33,718 bases of DNA from Kineosporia sp. A_224 (GTDB lineage Bacteria; Actinomycetota; Actinomycetes; Actinomycetales; Kineosporiaceae). The position numbers and the translations under genes are program-made. The notes under the pieces were generated by a model, which was not told where the DNA came from, ran no database searches, and worked only from the letters and a program-made list of their open reading frames with translations. This document shows, in pieces, positions 7,873 to 16,763 of this stretch; position 1 is the stretch's first letter, and every line of letters begins with the position of its first letter. The stretch is taken from NCBI RefSeq assembly GCF_002198655.1, contig NZ_MWLN01000222.1, positions 1-33,718 on the forward strand, given 5' to 3'.

Positions 7873-9552
7873 ATGCCACGGACCGCCGGACAGGCCATCG
7901 TCGACACGCTCGCGTCCCGTGGCGTCCGGCGGTTCTACACCGTGCCGGGGGAGAGCTTCCTCGAGGTGCTCGACGCGGTCGAGCAGCACCCGGACCTGCA
8001 GCTCGTCTCGACCCGGCACGAGTCCGGGGCGGCCTTCATGGCCGAGGCCGAGGGCAAGCTCACCGGCCGCCCCGCCGTCGCGATGGCGACCCGGTCGGTC
8101 GGTGCCGCGAACCTCATGGTCGGCGTCGGGACGGCGTTCGAGGACGCGACGCCGATGGTCGTGCTGTGCGGCCAGGTCGAGCAGTCGGCCCTGGGGCGCG
8201 CGGCGTTCCAGGAGGTCGACCTCCCGGCGTTCTTCGCGCAGGTGAGCGTGCACGGCGAGACCCTTCACGACCCGGCCCGCGCCGGCGAGGTCGCCGCCCG
8301 CGCCCACCGGGCCGCGACGACCGCACGCCCCGGACCGGCCGTCGTCGCCCTGCCCGCGGACGTGCTGGCCCGCCCGGCCCCGGACGGCGGCCCCGAGGTC
8401 GTCCCCGGCCGGGTCGCCGCCGTCGGGCCGGAGCCGGCCGACGCGGCCGAGATCGCCGCCCTGCTGCGCACCGCCCGGCGCCCGGTCGCCGTCCTCGGCT
8501 CCGGTGCCCAGGGCGCGTGGGACGACGTCCTCGCCCTCGTCGAACGTTTCGGCCTCGGCGTCTACACCGCGTTCCGCCGCCAGGACGCCTTCTCCAACGA
8601 CCACCCCGCCTACCTCGGGCACCTCACGCTGCGGACCGCCCCCGAGCTGCTCGGCCCGCTCCGCGACGCGGACGTCGTCCTCGCCCTCGGCACCCGGCTC
8701 GGCGACACGACGTCGCAGGGGTTCACGCTCCCCGCGCCGTCCGCCCGGGTCGTCCACGTCGACCTCGACCCGCGGACCCTCACCGTCCCGGTGCACCTCG
8801 CGTGGACCGTCCGGGCCGACGTCGGCGCGTTCGCCCGCGCTCTCGCCGGGCTGCCGGGCCGGGACGGTGCGGGACCAGGCGCGGTCGACTGGTCGTCCGG
8901 GCACGCGGCCTACCTGCGCTCGAGCGACGCGGAGGCGGCAGCCGCCGAGGTGCGGGCGGCCCGGCAGCACGACGCGTCCCCGGGTGGCGGCGTCCACCCC
9001 GTCGAGGTCGTCGCCGCGCTCGAGCGGCACCTGCCCGCGGACGCCGTCGTGACGAACGACGCGGGCAACTTCTCGGTCTTCGCCCACCGCTACCGCCGCT
9101 TCACCCGGCCGCGCACCCAGCTCGGCCCGGTCTCCGGCGCCATGGGCTACGGGCTGCCCGCCGCGATCGGGGCGTCCCTGGCCGCGCCGGGCCGGCCGGT
9201 TGTCGCGCTCGCCGGCGACGGCGGCTTCCTCATGACGGCCGTCGAGCTCGAGACGGCCGTCCGGGTCGGGGCGCCGGTGCTCTGCGTCGTCTTCGTCAAC
9301 GGCTCGTACGGGACGATCGCGATGCACCAGGCCCGTCGCTTCGGGCGGACGGCGGCCACCGGCATCGGCCCCGTCGACGTCGCGGCGCTGGCCCGCTCGC
9401 TCGGCGCGGACGGCGTGACCGTCACCGACCCGGGCGACCTCGACGACGTGCTCGCCGCGGCGACCCGGTTCGACGCGCCGCGGGTCGTCGCCGTCCGGAC
9501 CGACCCGGACGTCCTCGTGCCCGGCGTGCGGCTCTCCGGGCTGGTCCGCTGA
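7873..9552 (+). CDS. Thiamine-diphosphate-dependent enzyme, acetolactate-synthase-like
   Basis: This 559-aa protein has the three-domain architecture of the acetolactate synthase / benzoylformate decarboxylase superfamily. The N-terminal pyrimidine-binding domain contains the catalytic Glu50 in RHESGAAF. A central domain covers about 190-330. The C-terminal pyrophosphate-binding domain has GDGGF at 448-452 and Asn476, the Mg2+/ThDP motif with its usual spacing. The substrate is uncertain: no regulatory subunit (ilvN) follows, so it is more likely a stand-alone decarboxylase, lyase or carboligase than the branched-chain biosynthetic enzyme. The ATG at 7873 has no Shine-Dalgarno sequence. A GATCAT hexamer at 7861-7866 sits at the distance expected for a leaderless start. 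It is divergent from the cyclase and followed 52 nt later by the EamA gene. Confidence 0.88.
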   Translation: MPRTAGQAIVDTLASRGVRRFYTVPGESFLEVLDAVEQHPDLQLVSTRHESGAAFMAEAEGKLTGRPAVAMATRSVGAANLMVGVGTAFEDATPMVVLCGQVEQSALGRAAFQEVDLPAFFAQVSVHGETLHDPARAGEVAARAHRAATTARPGPAVVALPADVLARPAPDGGPEVVPGRVAAVGPEPADAAEIAALLRTARRPVAVLGSGAQGAWDDVLALVERFGLGVYTAFRRQDAFSNDHPAYLGHLTLRTAPELLGPLRDADVVLALGTRLGDTTSQGFTLPAPSARVVHVDLDPRTLTVPVHLAWTVRADVGAFARALAGLPGRDGAGPGAVDWSSGHAAYLRSSDAEAAAAEVRAARQHDASPGGGVHPVEVVAALERHLPADAVVTNDAGNFSVFAHRYRRFTRPRTQLGPVSGAMGYGLPAAIGASLAAPGRPVVALAGDGGFLMTAVELETAVRVGAPVLCVVFVNGSYGTIAMHQARRFGRTAATGIGPVDVAALARSLGADGVTVTDPGDLDDVLAAATRFDAPRVVAVRTDPDVLVPGVRLSGLVR

Positions 9553-9592
9553 CCGACCCGCGGACCGCCGTGTCGGATGACCGGACGACCAC

Positions 9593-9598
9593 TAGGGT
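9593..9598 (+). promoter_or_regulatory. Candidate -10 element, leaderless start of the EamA gene
   Basis: TAGGGT at 9593-9598 lies 6 nt before the GTG at 9605, with no Shine-Dalgarno sequence between them. This is the same geometry as the HNH promoter. No convincing -35 is present. Confidence 0.45.
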
Positions 9599-9604
9599 GC
9601 GGCG

Positions 9605-10477
9605 GTGCACGCGATCTGGTGGGGCCTGGCGACCGCGGTCTGCTGGGCCGCCGCGACGCTCTGCTCGTCGCGGGCGGCCCGGGTGCTCGGGCAGTGGTCG
9701 ACCGTCGCGTGGGTCATGTTCGTCGGCCTCGTCCTCGTCGTCCCGCTCGTCGTCCTCGACGTCGGGGGCGCCGGCCCGCCGGTGACCGGCACAGGCGGCG
9801 TCAGCGCCCGGACCTGGGGGCTGCTCCTCGTCGTCGGGCTCGGCAACGTCCTCGGCCTCGTCGCCGCGTACGCCGCGTTCCGGGTCGGCAAGGTCGGTGT
9901 CGTGTCGCCGGTCGTCGCGGCCGAGGGCGCCGTCGCCGCGGTGATCGCGGCCCTCTTCGGCGACTCCGTCGAGCTCGTCGTGGCGGTCCTGCTCGCGACG
10001 ATCGTCGCGGGGGTCGTCGTGGCCGCCGTCGCACCGGACCCGGCGCCGGTCGAGCACGAGCGGCCCGTCCGTGCCGTCCTGCTCGCGGTGACCGCCGCCG
10101 TCATCTTCGGGCTCGGCCTGTTCGCGAACGGCCGGATCCAGGGCGCCGTCCCCGCGGCGTGGATCGTGCTGTCGGCCCGCGTCGTCGGCGTCGTCGGGGT
10201 CACCGCGCCGCTCGCCCTCGGCCGCCGGCTGCGGCTGTCCCGCGAGGCGCTGCCCTACGTCCTCGCGGCGGGGCTCGTCGAGGTGCTCGGCACGTTCACG
10301 TTCACCTTCGGCGCCCGCGAGAGCACCGCAGTGACCGCGGTCGTCGCCTCCCAGTACGCGCCGCTGGCCGCCGTCCTGGCGTTCGTGCTCTTCCGGGAAC
10401 GGCTCGGCCGGCTCCAGGTCGTCGGGGTGGGGCTCATCGTCGTCGGTGTGACCGCGCTGTCGGCGGTCGGGGGCTGA
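9605..10477 (+). CDS. EamA-family (DMT superfamily) transporter
   Basis: This 290-aa integral membrane protein has about ten hydrophobic helices arranged as two EamA repeats of five. The second repeat ends with the typical pattern ASQYAPLAAVLAFVLFRERL, in which the Ala/Pro/Leu-rich helix is followed by a charged FRER turn, then a last helix (VVGVGLIVVGVTAL). Family members export amino acids, nucleosides or drug-like metabolites; nothing here shows the substrate. The GTG start fits a leaderless message from the TAGGGT at 9593. It may be functionally paired with the thiamine-diphosphate enzyme upstream, but only position suggests this. Its stop is 2 bp from the convergent 188-aa gene, leaving no room for a terminator between them. 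Confidence 0.88.
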   Translation: MHAIWWGLATAVCWAAATLCSSRAARVLGQWSTVAWVMFVGLVLVVPLVVLDVGGAGPPVTGTGGVSARTWGLLLVVGLGNVLGLVAAYAAFRVGKVGVVSPVVAAEGAVAAVIAALFGDSVELVVAVLLATIVAGVVVAAVAPDPAPVEHERPVRAVLLAVTAAVIFGLGLFANGRIQGAVPAAWIVLSARVVGVVGVTAPLALGRRLRLSREALPYVLAAGLVEVLGTFTFTFGARESTAVTAVVASQYAPLAAVLAFVLFRERLGRLQVVGVGLIVVGVTALSAVGG

Positions 10478-10479
10478 CG

Positions 10480-11046
10480 TCAGCGCACCCGGTGGTGCGC
10501 CTCCCGGTAGGAGGCGATGTGCCGGCGGGCCCGGGCCTGGAGCTCGGCGATGGACGAGCAGGACGCCTCCGCGCCCTCGGTGAGGGACGCGACCTGGCTG
10601 CGCGCCGTGCCGGGCAGACCTGCCGCGACGTCCATGGCCCGCGGGTCCAGGTCGACGGTCGCGAGGACGGCCGCGATCTCGACGGCCCGCTGGGCGAGCC
10701 CGTCCTCCTCGGGGGCGACGAGGCAGTACGAGCACACCTCGCGCAGTTCGGAGCGGATCGCGACGAGCGCGGCGAGCTCGTGGCCGCCCGGCGGGCGGCG
10801 GTGCGCGGTGTGCAGCCAGCCCATGAGCATCGGCCGGCTGAAGAGGGACACCCGGGTCCGCAGCGTGAGGCGGACCTTGCCCGGGTCGCCCGGGGACACC
10901 GTGCCGTCGTCCAGCAGGGCCGCGAGCTGCTGCTCGACATGGTGGCGGGGGATCGTCAGGAGGAAGTCGCGGACGACGACCTGGGGGTCCCAGGGCCCGC
11001 CCTCGCGGTACGCGTCGGCCATCACGGCCAGGACGTCCACGGTCAT
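10480..11046 (-). CDS. Unknown protein, 188 aa, with a possible winged-helix N-terminus
   Basis: I do not recognise the family. Residues about 8-70 alternate predicted helices with a hydrophilic hairpin (HHVEQQLAALLDDG, then VRLTLRTRVSL), which could be a winged-helix fold, but no family signature supports this firmly. A middle segment has a CSYC pair at about residues 104-107 next to EEDGLAQRAVEI. The C-terminal third is Ala-rich and helical, with another Cys, and ends in a basic tail. There is no signal peptide or membrane segment. The ATG at 11046 is supported by a purine-rich GAGGGGG 6 nt upstream. It is divergent from the nine-gene glycan operon, so a regulator of that operon is a possibility. 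That is inference from position. Confidence 0.7.
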   Translation of the reverse strand: MTVDVLAVMADAYREGGPWDPQVVVRDFLLTIPRHHVEQQLAALLDDGTVSPGDPGKVRLTLRTRVSLFSRPMLMGWLHTAHRRPPGGHELAALVAIRSELREVCSYCLVAPEEDGLAQRAVEIAAVLATVDLDPRAMDVAAGLPGTARSQVASLTEGAEASCSSIAELQARARRHIASYREAHHRVR

Positions 11047-11155
11047 CTCCCACCCCCTCGGCTCCGGGACCGCGCGGGGTGCGCTCCCGCTCGCTCTCTC
11101 CTCTCGGCCGGCGCGGCCCGGACCTGAGGGTTCGCGAGCGCTCGGTGACGAACGG

Positions 11156-11171
11156 CGTGATCGCCGTCACG
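11156..11171. promoter_or_regulatory. Crp/GlxR-type palindrome upstream of the glycan operon
   Basis: CGTGATCGCCGTCACG is a perfect CGTGA-N6-TCACG palindrome, matching the half-sites known for actinobacterial Crp and GlxR cAMP-responsive regulators. It lies 100 nt before the GTG at 11271. If the TAGGAC at 11218-11223 is the -10, the site is centred at about -66, a class I activation position. Regulator identity is inferred from the motif alone. Confidence 0.5.
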
Positions 11172-11270
11172 TCCCGGACCCGTCCGGGGCACGGTCCCAG
11201 GTGTCCTCCGGGTGGACTAGGACCATCGGGCAATTGAACCCTCTACGAGCACCTCAGGAGTCTGAGGACC

Positions 11271-12557
11271 GTGGACGCCGCTGGGGCGCCCGCAGGTGGA
11301 GGGACGTCGTTCATGTCGGTCGTAGCTGGTGACGCTCCGCGCACGCGGATCGCGATCCCGGCGCCCGCACCCGGAGACGACGATGTCCCCGCGCACGCGA
11401 CGCCCCGCCGTCGCCGGGCCCGGTTCCTGTTCTTCACCAACGAGTGCGTCGGCCTCGGTCACCTGCAGCGCTGCCTGACCCTCGCGGCGGCCGTGTGCGC
11501 CGAGGACCCGTCGGCCACGGCGCTCATCGTCACCGGCTCGCAGTACGTGCCGCACGGTCTGCCCGCCGGCGTCGACATCGTCAAGCTCCCGGCGATGGGC
11601 CGGGACGGCGACGGCGCCTACGCCGCCCGGTCGCTCGGCGTCGACGCCGGCCACCTGTCCCGGGTCCGGGCCTCGGTCGCCTCCGCGATCGCCCGCGAGT
11701 TCGACCCGGACGTCGTCGTCGTCGACAAGCTGCCCCTCGGGGTCAGCTCGGAGCTCGAGGACACGCTGCGCGAGGTCCGCGCCGGGCACGCCCGCGTCGT
11801 CCTCGGGCTGCGCGACATCGAGGACTCCCCGGAGGTCGTCCGCCGGCGCTGGGACGAGGGCCGGCACGGCGAGGTCCTCGAGACCCTCTACGACCAGGTG
11901 CTCGTCTACGGCCCGGAGTCGAGCCTCGACATGCTCGACTGCGTCCGCTGGGACCGCCCGCTGCCGCCCGTCGAGCACGTCGGGTTCGTCGGCGCCGCCC
12001 CGGCCGAGCAGCGCCCGGAGGACCTGCCCGCCGACTACGTCCTCGCGACGTTCGGCGGCGGGGTCGACGGCTACCCGCTCGCGAAGGCGTTCGTCGAGGC
12101 CGTCCGGGAGCGCCCGCTGCCTGTCCCGGCCCTGCTCGTCGCCGGCCCGCTCATGCCCGCCGAGGACGTCGAGGACCTGCGGGCCCGCGCCGCCGGCCTC
12201 GACGTCACCGTCCAGGTCTCCCGCGACGACCTCGCCGCGGTCGCCGCGCACGCCCGGGCCGCGGTCGCGATGGCCGGCTACAACACCGTCTCCGAGCTCG
12301 TCCGTGCGGGCACCCCGGCGCTCCTCGTGCCGCGGGTGCGCCCGAGCGGCGAGCAGCTCATCCGGGCCGAGGGCCTCGCCGCCGCCGGGCTGGTCGACAT
12401 GCTCCACCCGGACACCCTCGAGGCCGGCGCGCTGCGCGCCGCCCTCGACCGGCTGCTCGTCCGGCCCCGCTCGGCCGCCGGTCTCGGAGACACCGACGGC
12501 GCCGCGCGCGCCGGGCGCATCCTCCTCGCCCAGGCCGACGCGGTGCTCGACCGATGA
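11271..12557 (+). CDS. MurG-like glycosyltransferase (GT28-type, COG4671-like), operon gene 1
   Basis: This is a predicted cytoplasmic or membrane-peripheral glycosyltransferase of 428 aa with a GT-B fold. After a disordered, Pro/Ala-rich N-terminal 47 residues, the first Rossmann domain begins with RARFLFFTNE and the GLGHLQR motif (61-67), which corresponds to the acceptor-side glycine loop of MurG-like enzymes. The second domain holds the donor-binding signature, including FGGG (about 261-264) and MAGYNTVSEL (334-343), followed by a Pro-rich loop and a Glu/Gln donor-contact segment. Donor and acceptor are unknown. The GTG at 11271 follows GAGGA and CAGGAG. An internal ATG at 11313 would trim 14 residues and is an alternative. 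It opens a nine-gene unit whose genes all overlap by 4 nt. Confidence 0.85.
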   Translation: MDAAGAPAGGGTSFMSVVAGDAPRTRIAIPAPAPGDDDVPAHATPRRRRARFLFFTNECVGLGHLQRCLTLAAAVCAEDPSATALIVTGSQYVPHGLPAGVDIVKLPAMGRDGDGAYAARSLGVDAGHLSRVRASVASAIAREFDPDVVVVDKLPLGVSSELEDTLREVRAGHARVVLGLRDIEDSPEVVRRRWDEGRHGEVLETLYDQVLVYGPESSLDMLDCVRWDRPLPPVEHVGFVGAAPAEQRPEDLPADYVLATFGGGVDGYPLAKAFVEAVRERPLPVPALLVAGPLMPAEDVEDLRARAAGLDVTVQVSRDDLAAVAAHARAAVAMAGYNTVSELVRAGTPALLVPRVRPSGEQLIRAEGLAAAGLVDMLHPDTLEAGALRAALDRLLVRPRSAAGLGDTDGAARAGRILLAQADAVLDR

Positions 12558-14479
12558 GCGCCCGACGCGCGAGCAGCGGCTCCCTGGACTCCACCACGCC
12601 GCAGCGCGCCGCCCGCCGGCTCATGGGCCGCGTCGCCCGGGACCACCGCGGCGCCCTCGGCGGGGCGGCCGGCGCCACCGTCCTCGTGACGCTCGCCGAC
12701 CTCGCCGCGCCGTGGCCGCTCAAGTGGGTCATCGACGCCGTCGTCGCCGGCCGGACGACGGCGTTCTCGTTCACCCCGGCCGACATCCGCGTGCTCGTCC
12801 TCGTCGCGGTCGCGACCGTCGGCATCTCGCTCGTCAACGCGGTCGGGGTCTACACCGGCGACCTGTGGCTGCGCCGGGCCGGCGAGCGGATCGCGCACGA
12901 CCTGCGGATCCGGACCTACGAGCAGCTCCAGCGGCTGTCCATCGCCTTCCACGACCGCCGCCCCAAGGGCGACCTCGTGACCCGGATGACGGAGGACGCC
13001 AACCGGGTCGGGGAGATCTTCAGCGACTCGCTCGGCGCGATCGCGCAGTCGCTGCTCATGGTCGTCGGCATGCTCGCGCTGTCGGTGTGGCTCGACCCGC
13101 TGCTCGGGCTCGTCCTGGCGACCGTCGTCCCGCTGCTCGCCCTCGTGACCCGGCACTTCCGGCGGGAGGTCCGGGCGGCGGCGAAGAAGCAGCGTGCCCG
13201 CGACGGCGACATCGCCTCCCTCGCCGCCGAGACGCTCTCCTCGATCCGGCTCGTCCAGGCCAGCGGCACCGAGGCGATGGAGCACGAGAAGGTGCGCGCC
13301 CAGAGCGAGGCGCGGCAGCGCAGCGGCATCGAGGTCGCGGTCATCGAGGCCCGGTTCGCCGGGTTCGTCGACGTCATCGGCGCCGTCGCCATGGCCGTGG
13401 TCATCCTCCTCGGCAGCTGGCGCGTCTCCCGCGGCGAGCTGAGCGCCGGCTCCCTCGTCGTCTTCGCGCAGTACGCCCGGCGGCTCTACCGACCGCTCAA
13501 GGACATCGCCAAGCACACCGGGCGGATCTCGAAGGCCTTCGCCCGCGCGGAGCGGATCGCGGAGGTCCTCGCCTCCGACGAGCAGCTCACCGACCGGCCC
13601 TACGCCTGGTCCGGCCCGCGGGCGCACGGGGACGTCGCCCTGCGCGAGGTCGTCTTCGGGTACGACCCGCAGCGGCCCGTCCTGCACGGCGTCGACCTGT
13701 ACTTCCCGGCCGGCAGCCGGACGGCGATCGTCGGCTCCTCGGGCGCCGGCAAGTCGACGATCGGCGCGCTCGTCGCCCGGTTCTACGACCCGACGTCGGG
13801 CCGGGTGCTCCTCGACGGCCGCGAGCTCACGGACTGCTCGCTGCGCTGGATCCGCTCGCAGGTGGGCATCCTCCTGCAGGACACCGTGCTCCTCACCGGG
13901 ACCATCGCCGAGAACATCGCCTACGGCACGGACGCCACCCGCGAGCACATCGTCGCGGCCGCCCGGATCGCCGGCGCCGACGACTTCATCAGCCGGCTGC
14001 CCGACGGCTACGACCACCTGCTCGGCGCGAACGGCGTGGGGCTCTCCGGCGGCCAGCGGCAGCGGCTCGGCATCGCCCGGGTGCTCCTGCGCGACCCCGC
14101 CGTGCTGCTCCTCGACGAGCCGACGACCGGGCTCGACCCGGTCACCGAGGCCGAGGTCATGGACGGCCTCGGCGAGCTCATGGTGGGCCGGACGACGATC
14201 ATCGTCACCCACTCGGTCCCGATGGCGCTCGCGGCCGAGCACGTCGTCGTCCTCGACCGGGGCCGCGTCGTCGAGGAGGGCCCGCCCGGCGACCTGCTGC
14301 GGTTCGACGGGCACTTCGCCCGGCTCGCCGGCCAGCAGGGCTTCGGGCCGGTGACGGCGTCCCTGCCGACGGTCTCGATGCGGACTCTTCCCGACCCCGA
14401 GCCCGGGTACCTGCCCGCGGCGCCCCGGCGGGCCACGGCGCCGCACCCGTTCGAGATCCACCCGCAGGACCGCTGGTGA
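12554..14479 (+). CDS. ABC exporter half-transporter (permease-ATPase fusion), operon gene 2
   Basis: This inner-membrane ATP-driven exporter of 641 aa has an N-terminal six-helix ABC transmembrane domain at about residues 35-330. The ATPase domain at about 355-600 is complete: Walker A GSSGAGKST with K400, LSGGQ at 497-501, Walker B LLLDEP with E522, and the switch His553. It should work as a homodimer, like MsbA or PglK, exporting a lipid-linked or amphipathic product. A Pro-rich cytoplasmic tail of about 40 residues follows the ATPase. The ATG at 12554 overlaps the preceding stop as ATGA. The reading frame extends upstream, but that part is a shadow of the glycosyltransferase gene. Surrounded by glycosyltransferases and kinases, it is the likely export step of the pathway. 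Confidence 0.92.
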   Translation: MSARRASSGSLDSTTPQRAARRLMGRVARDHRGALGGAAGATVLVTLADLAAPWPLKWVIDAVVAGRTTAFSFTPADIRVLVLVAVATVGISLVNAVGVYTGDLWLRRAGERIAHDLRIRTYEQLQRLSIAFHDRRPKGDLVTRMTEDANRVGEIFSDSLGAIAQSLLMVVGMLALSVWLDPLLGLVLATVVPLLALVTRHFRREVRAAAKKQRARDGDIASLAAETLSSIRLVQASGTEAMEHEKVRAQSEARQRSGIEVAVIEARFAGFVDVIGAVAMAVVILLGSWRVSRGELSAGSLVVFAQYARRLYRPLKDIAKHTGRISKAFARAERIAEVLASDEQLTDRPYAWSGPRAHGDVALREVVFGYDPQRPVLHGVDLYFPAGSRTAIVGSSGAGKSTIGALVARFYDPTSGRVLLDGRELTDCSLRWIRSQVGILLQDTVLLTGTIAENIAYGTDATREHIVAAARIAGADDFISRLPDGYDHLLGANGVGLSGGQRQRLGIARVLLRDPAVLLLDEPTTGLDPVTEAEVMDGLGELMVGRTTIIVTHSVPMALAAEHVVVLDRGRVVEEGPPGDLLRFDGHFARLAGQQGFGPVTASLPTVSMRTLPDPEPGYLPAAPRRATAPHPFEIHPQDRW

Positions 14480-15687
14480 CCGCGCCGTCGGTCGGCGTCC
14501 GGGCCCCGTTCGGCTTCCTCGACGCGGGGCACCCGGCCGACGCGCTCGTCGGCCGGCTCCTCGGCGCCCTGCCGGAGCGGCTCGCCGACCTCCCGCAGGG
14601 CCGGGTCCGGGTCGTCTCCGAGCTGCGCGGCGGGCTGCGCGACGGGCGCTGGGCACCGGACCGGTTCTACTGCTCGCTCCAGGGTCGGGACACCGCGACC
14701 GGCACGTTCGACGCCTGGACGGCGCACTGGTCGGCCGGCGCCGCGGACGCCACCTGGTCGCGCGTGCCGGACGACCCCAAGCTGCCGGCCCTCGCGACCG
14801 CGCTCGCCGGCCCGGCGGCCGGCGCCGGTCCGGTCGAGGTGCTGCGCTACGTGCCGCTGCGCCGCTTCACCTACCGGCAGCACGGCCGCGTCGTGAAGGT
14901 CAAGCGCCGGTCCCGGCTCGACGACTCCTGGCGCCGCGCCCGCGCCGTCGAGGCCGCCGCGCAGTGGGACCGGCGGGTCCGGGTGCCCGAGCTCCTCGGC
15001 GTCGACCCCGGCTCCGCGAGCTACACCCAGGCCGACGTGCCCGGCGCCGAGCTCGCGGACCTCGCGCACGGCGACCTGCTCGGCCCGATGCTCGCCGAGG
15101 CGGGCGCCGTCCACGCCGCCTTCCACGGCCTCGACGCGACCGGCGTCCCGGACGGGCCGACGCCGGCCGCCGTCCGGGCGACGACCGAGCGCAGCGCGGC
15201 CTGGGCCGCGTGGCTGCTGCCCGACCTCGCCGGTGTGCTCGCCCGCGCCGTCGCCCGGCTCGCCGCGGTGGCGCCGGGCCCGGTCGACGCCCGGGACGTC
15301 GTCACGTGCCACGGGGACCTCGTCCCGAGCCACCTGCTCGGCGGCCCGGGGGAGTGGACGGTCATCGACCACGACCTCGCGCACCGCGGCGACCGGTACC
15401 GCGACCTCGCGATGTTCGTCGCCGGGCTCGCCTTCGACGTCCCGGCGCTCGCGGACGGCGTCGCCGCCGACCCGACGCACGCCCGGGCCGCCGAGGCCTA
15501 CATCGGCGGCTACGAGGAGGTGCTCGGCCGCCGGCTCGACCGGGACCGCCTCGCCCGGCACCTGCTCGCCGCGCACCTGCACCACGCCGCGCTCCTCGCG
15601 ACGAAGGACCGGGTGCACCCCGCCGCGGTCGGCGCCACCGCCTCCCGGCTCGAGGCCGCCCTCGACGCCGTCGGCGGCCGGCGGTGA
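14476..15687 (+). CDS. APH-fold kinase with His in place of the metal-binding Asn, operon gene 3
   Basis: This 403-aa protein has the two-lobed aminoglycoside-phosphotransferase / choline-kinase fold. The first 130 residues form an extra N-terminal region seen in no typical resistance enzyme. An N-lobe strand with VVKVKRRSR (about residues 138-146) probably carries the ATP-contacting Lys. The catalytic loop reads CHGDLVPSHLL, with H279, D281 as the catalytic Asp, and H286 where the family normally has the Mg2+-binding Asn. The DFG-equivalent IDHD is at 297-300. It may phosphorylate a sugar or glycan intermediate; the changed metal ligand leaves activity uncertain. Start GTG overlaps the ABC stop as GTGA. 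Antibiotic resistance is unlikely given the position deep in a biosynthetic operon. Confidence 0.8.
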   Translation: MTAPSVGVRAPFGFLDAGHPADALVGRLLGALPERLADLPQGRVRVVSELRGGLRDGRWAPDRFYCSLQGRDTATGTFDAWTAHWSAGAADATWSRVPDDPKLPALATALAGPAAGAGPVEVLRYVPLRRFTYRQHGRVVKVKRRSRLDDSWRRARAVEAAAQWDRRVRVPELLGVDPGSASYTQADVPGAELADLAHGDLLGPMLAEAGAVHAAFHGLDATGVPDGPTPAAVRATTERSAAWAAWLLPDLAGVLARAVARLAAVAPGPVDARDVVTCHGDLVPSHLLGGPGEWTVIDHDLAHRGDRYRDLAMFVAGLAFDVPALADGVAADPTHARAAEAYIGGYEEVLGRRLDRDRLARHLLAAHLHHAALLATKDRVHPAAVGATASRLEAALDAVGGRR

Positions 15688-16763
15688 GCGCGGGCGCCGG
15701 CCTCACGGTCGTCTTCCAGTCGCACAACCGGCGCGGTCTCGGTCACCTCATGCGCGGCCTGAACATCGCGCGCGAGGTGCTCGCGCTGCGCCCCGACGCC
15801 CGCGTCGTCATGCACACCCGCAACGCCTCGGCGCCGACGTTCTGCCCGGACGGCGTCACGTGCGTCGTCGACGCGGACGACCCGGTGACCGGCTGGCGGC
15901 GCACGCTTGCCGGGCTCGCGCCAGACGTCGTCGTCTACGACACGATGGCGCCCGCCGACCCGGACGCCGAGCCGGTCCCGCCGGGCGCCCGCGTCGTCCA
16001 CGTGCTCCGCAAGATGGTCCCCGAGGAGCACGACCGGATCCTCGCGAGCGGCTTCCTCGAGCGCTGCGACGCCGTCGTCGTACCGCACACCGAGGCCGAG
16101 TTCGGGCTGCCCCTGCCGGAGCGGGTGCGGCTGCGGACCGTCTTCGCCGGCACGATCAGCCGGCGCCCCGAGCCGGCCGGCATCGAGGCCGTCCGGGCCC
16201 GCTACGCCGTGCGGCCCGGGGTCCCGCTCCTCGTCTCGACCGCCGGCGGCGGCGGCTTCGCCGACACCGCCGTCCCCTTCTTCGCGGCGGTCCGGGCCAC
16301 CCACGCCGAGCTGGTGCGGCGGCTGCGGCCGGACGGCGTCCAGCACGTCGTCGTCCTCGGGCCGAACTACGCCGGCGAGGTCCCGGACCTGCCCGGCGCC
16401 CACGTCGTGAGCGTCGAGCCCCGGCTCGTCGACCTCTTCGCGATCGCCGACCTCGTGCTCTCCGAGGCCGGCTACAACAGCGTCAGCGAGCTGCGGCTGC
16501 TCGGCGTCCCGGCCGTCTTCGTCCCGGGCCGGCGCCGGCTCGACGACCAGGCCGAGCGCGCCCTCGAGCTGGCCCGGGCCGGCAGCGCCGTCGTCCTCGA
16601 CCCGGCGCCGACCACCGTCGCGACCGGCGTCGCGGACCTGCTCACCGACCCGGACCTCATGGCCCGGATGCGGCGCACCGCGCTCGCGACGCGGCTCGTC
16701 CCGGGCAACCGGGCCGCCGCCCGGCACGTTCTCGGGCTGCTGGCGCTCGGCGGCGCGGCATGA
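15684..16763 (+). CDS. Second MurG-like glycosyltransferase (GT28-type), operon gene 4
   Basis: This 359-aa GT-B enzyme is related in layout to operon gene 1 but clearly divergent. It has RRGLGHLMRG at about 17-26 in the first domain, an STAGGGG loop opening the second domain near residues 186-192, and SEAGYNSVSEL at 260-270 for donor binding. A VPGRRRLDDQAERA segment follows, in which the DDQ triad resembles the nucleotide-sugar contact of MurG relatives. It is probably cytosolic or peripheral at the membrane and is shorter than gene 1, which has a disordered N-terminal extension. Having two such enzymes suggests two distinct transfers. It overlaps both neighbours by 4 nt (GTGA before, ATGA after) and is flanked by kinases on both sides, so glycosyl transfer and phosphorylation may alternate. 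Specificity cannot be read from the sequence. Confidence 0.85.
   Translation: MSAGAGLTVVFQSHNRRGLGHLMRGLNIAREVLALRPDARVVMHTRNASAPTFCPDGVTCVVDADDPVTGWRRTLAGLAPDVVVYDTMAPADPDAEPVPPGARVVHVLRKMVPEEHDRILASGFLERCDAVVVPHTEAEFGLPLPERVRLRTVFAGTISRRPEPAGIEAVRARYAVRPGVPLLVSTAGGGGFADTAVPFFAAVRATHAELVRRLRPDGVQHVVVLGPNYAGEVPDLPGAHVVSVEPRLVDLFAIADLVLSEAGYNSVSELRLLGVPAVFVPGRRRLDDQAERALELARAGSAVVLDPAPTTVATGVADLLTDPDLMARMRRTALATRLVPGNRAAARHVLGLLALGGAA

Noticed and set aside
6203-7879. Longer diguanylate cyclase starting at the ATG at 7879
   Set aside because: It would overlap the divergent enzyme's start and add 46 hydrophilic residues with no support; the ATG at 7741 leads directly into the first membrane helix.
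7618-9327. 569-codon minus-strand open frame antisense to the thiamine-diphosphate enzyme
   Set aside because: Composition-driven shadow of a gene with intact catalytic motifs on the other strand.
7873-9552. Annotation as the large subunit of biosynthetic acetolactate synthase
   Set aside because: No small regulatory subunit or ilv gene is near; only the superfamily is supported.
11444-14479. 1011-codon open frame that would give the ABC exporter a long N-terminal extension
   Set aside because: The first 370 codons overlap the glycosyltransferase gene and read as Arg/Pro/Gly low complexity; the real start is the ATG at 12554 in an ATGA overlap.
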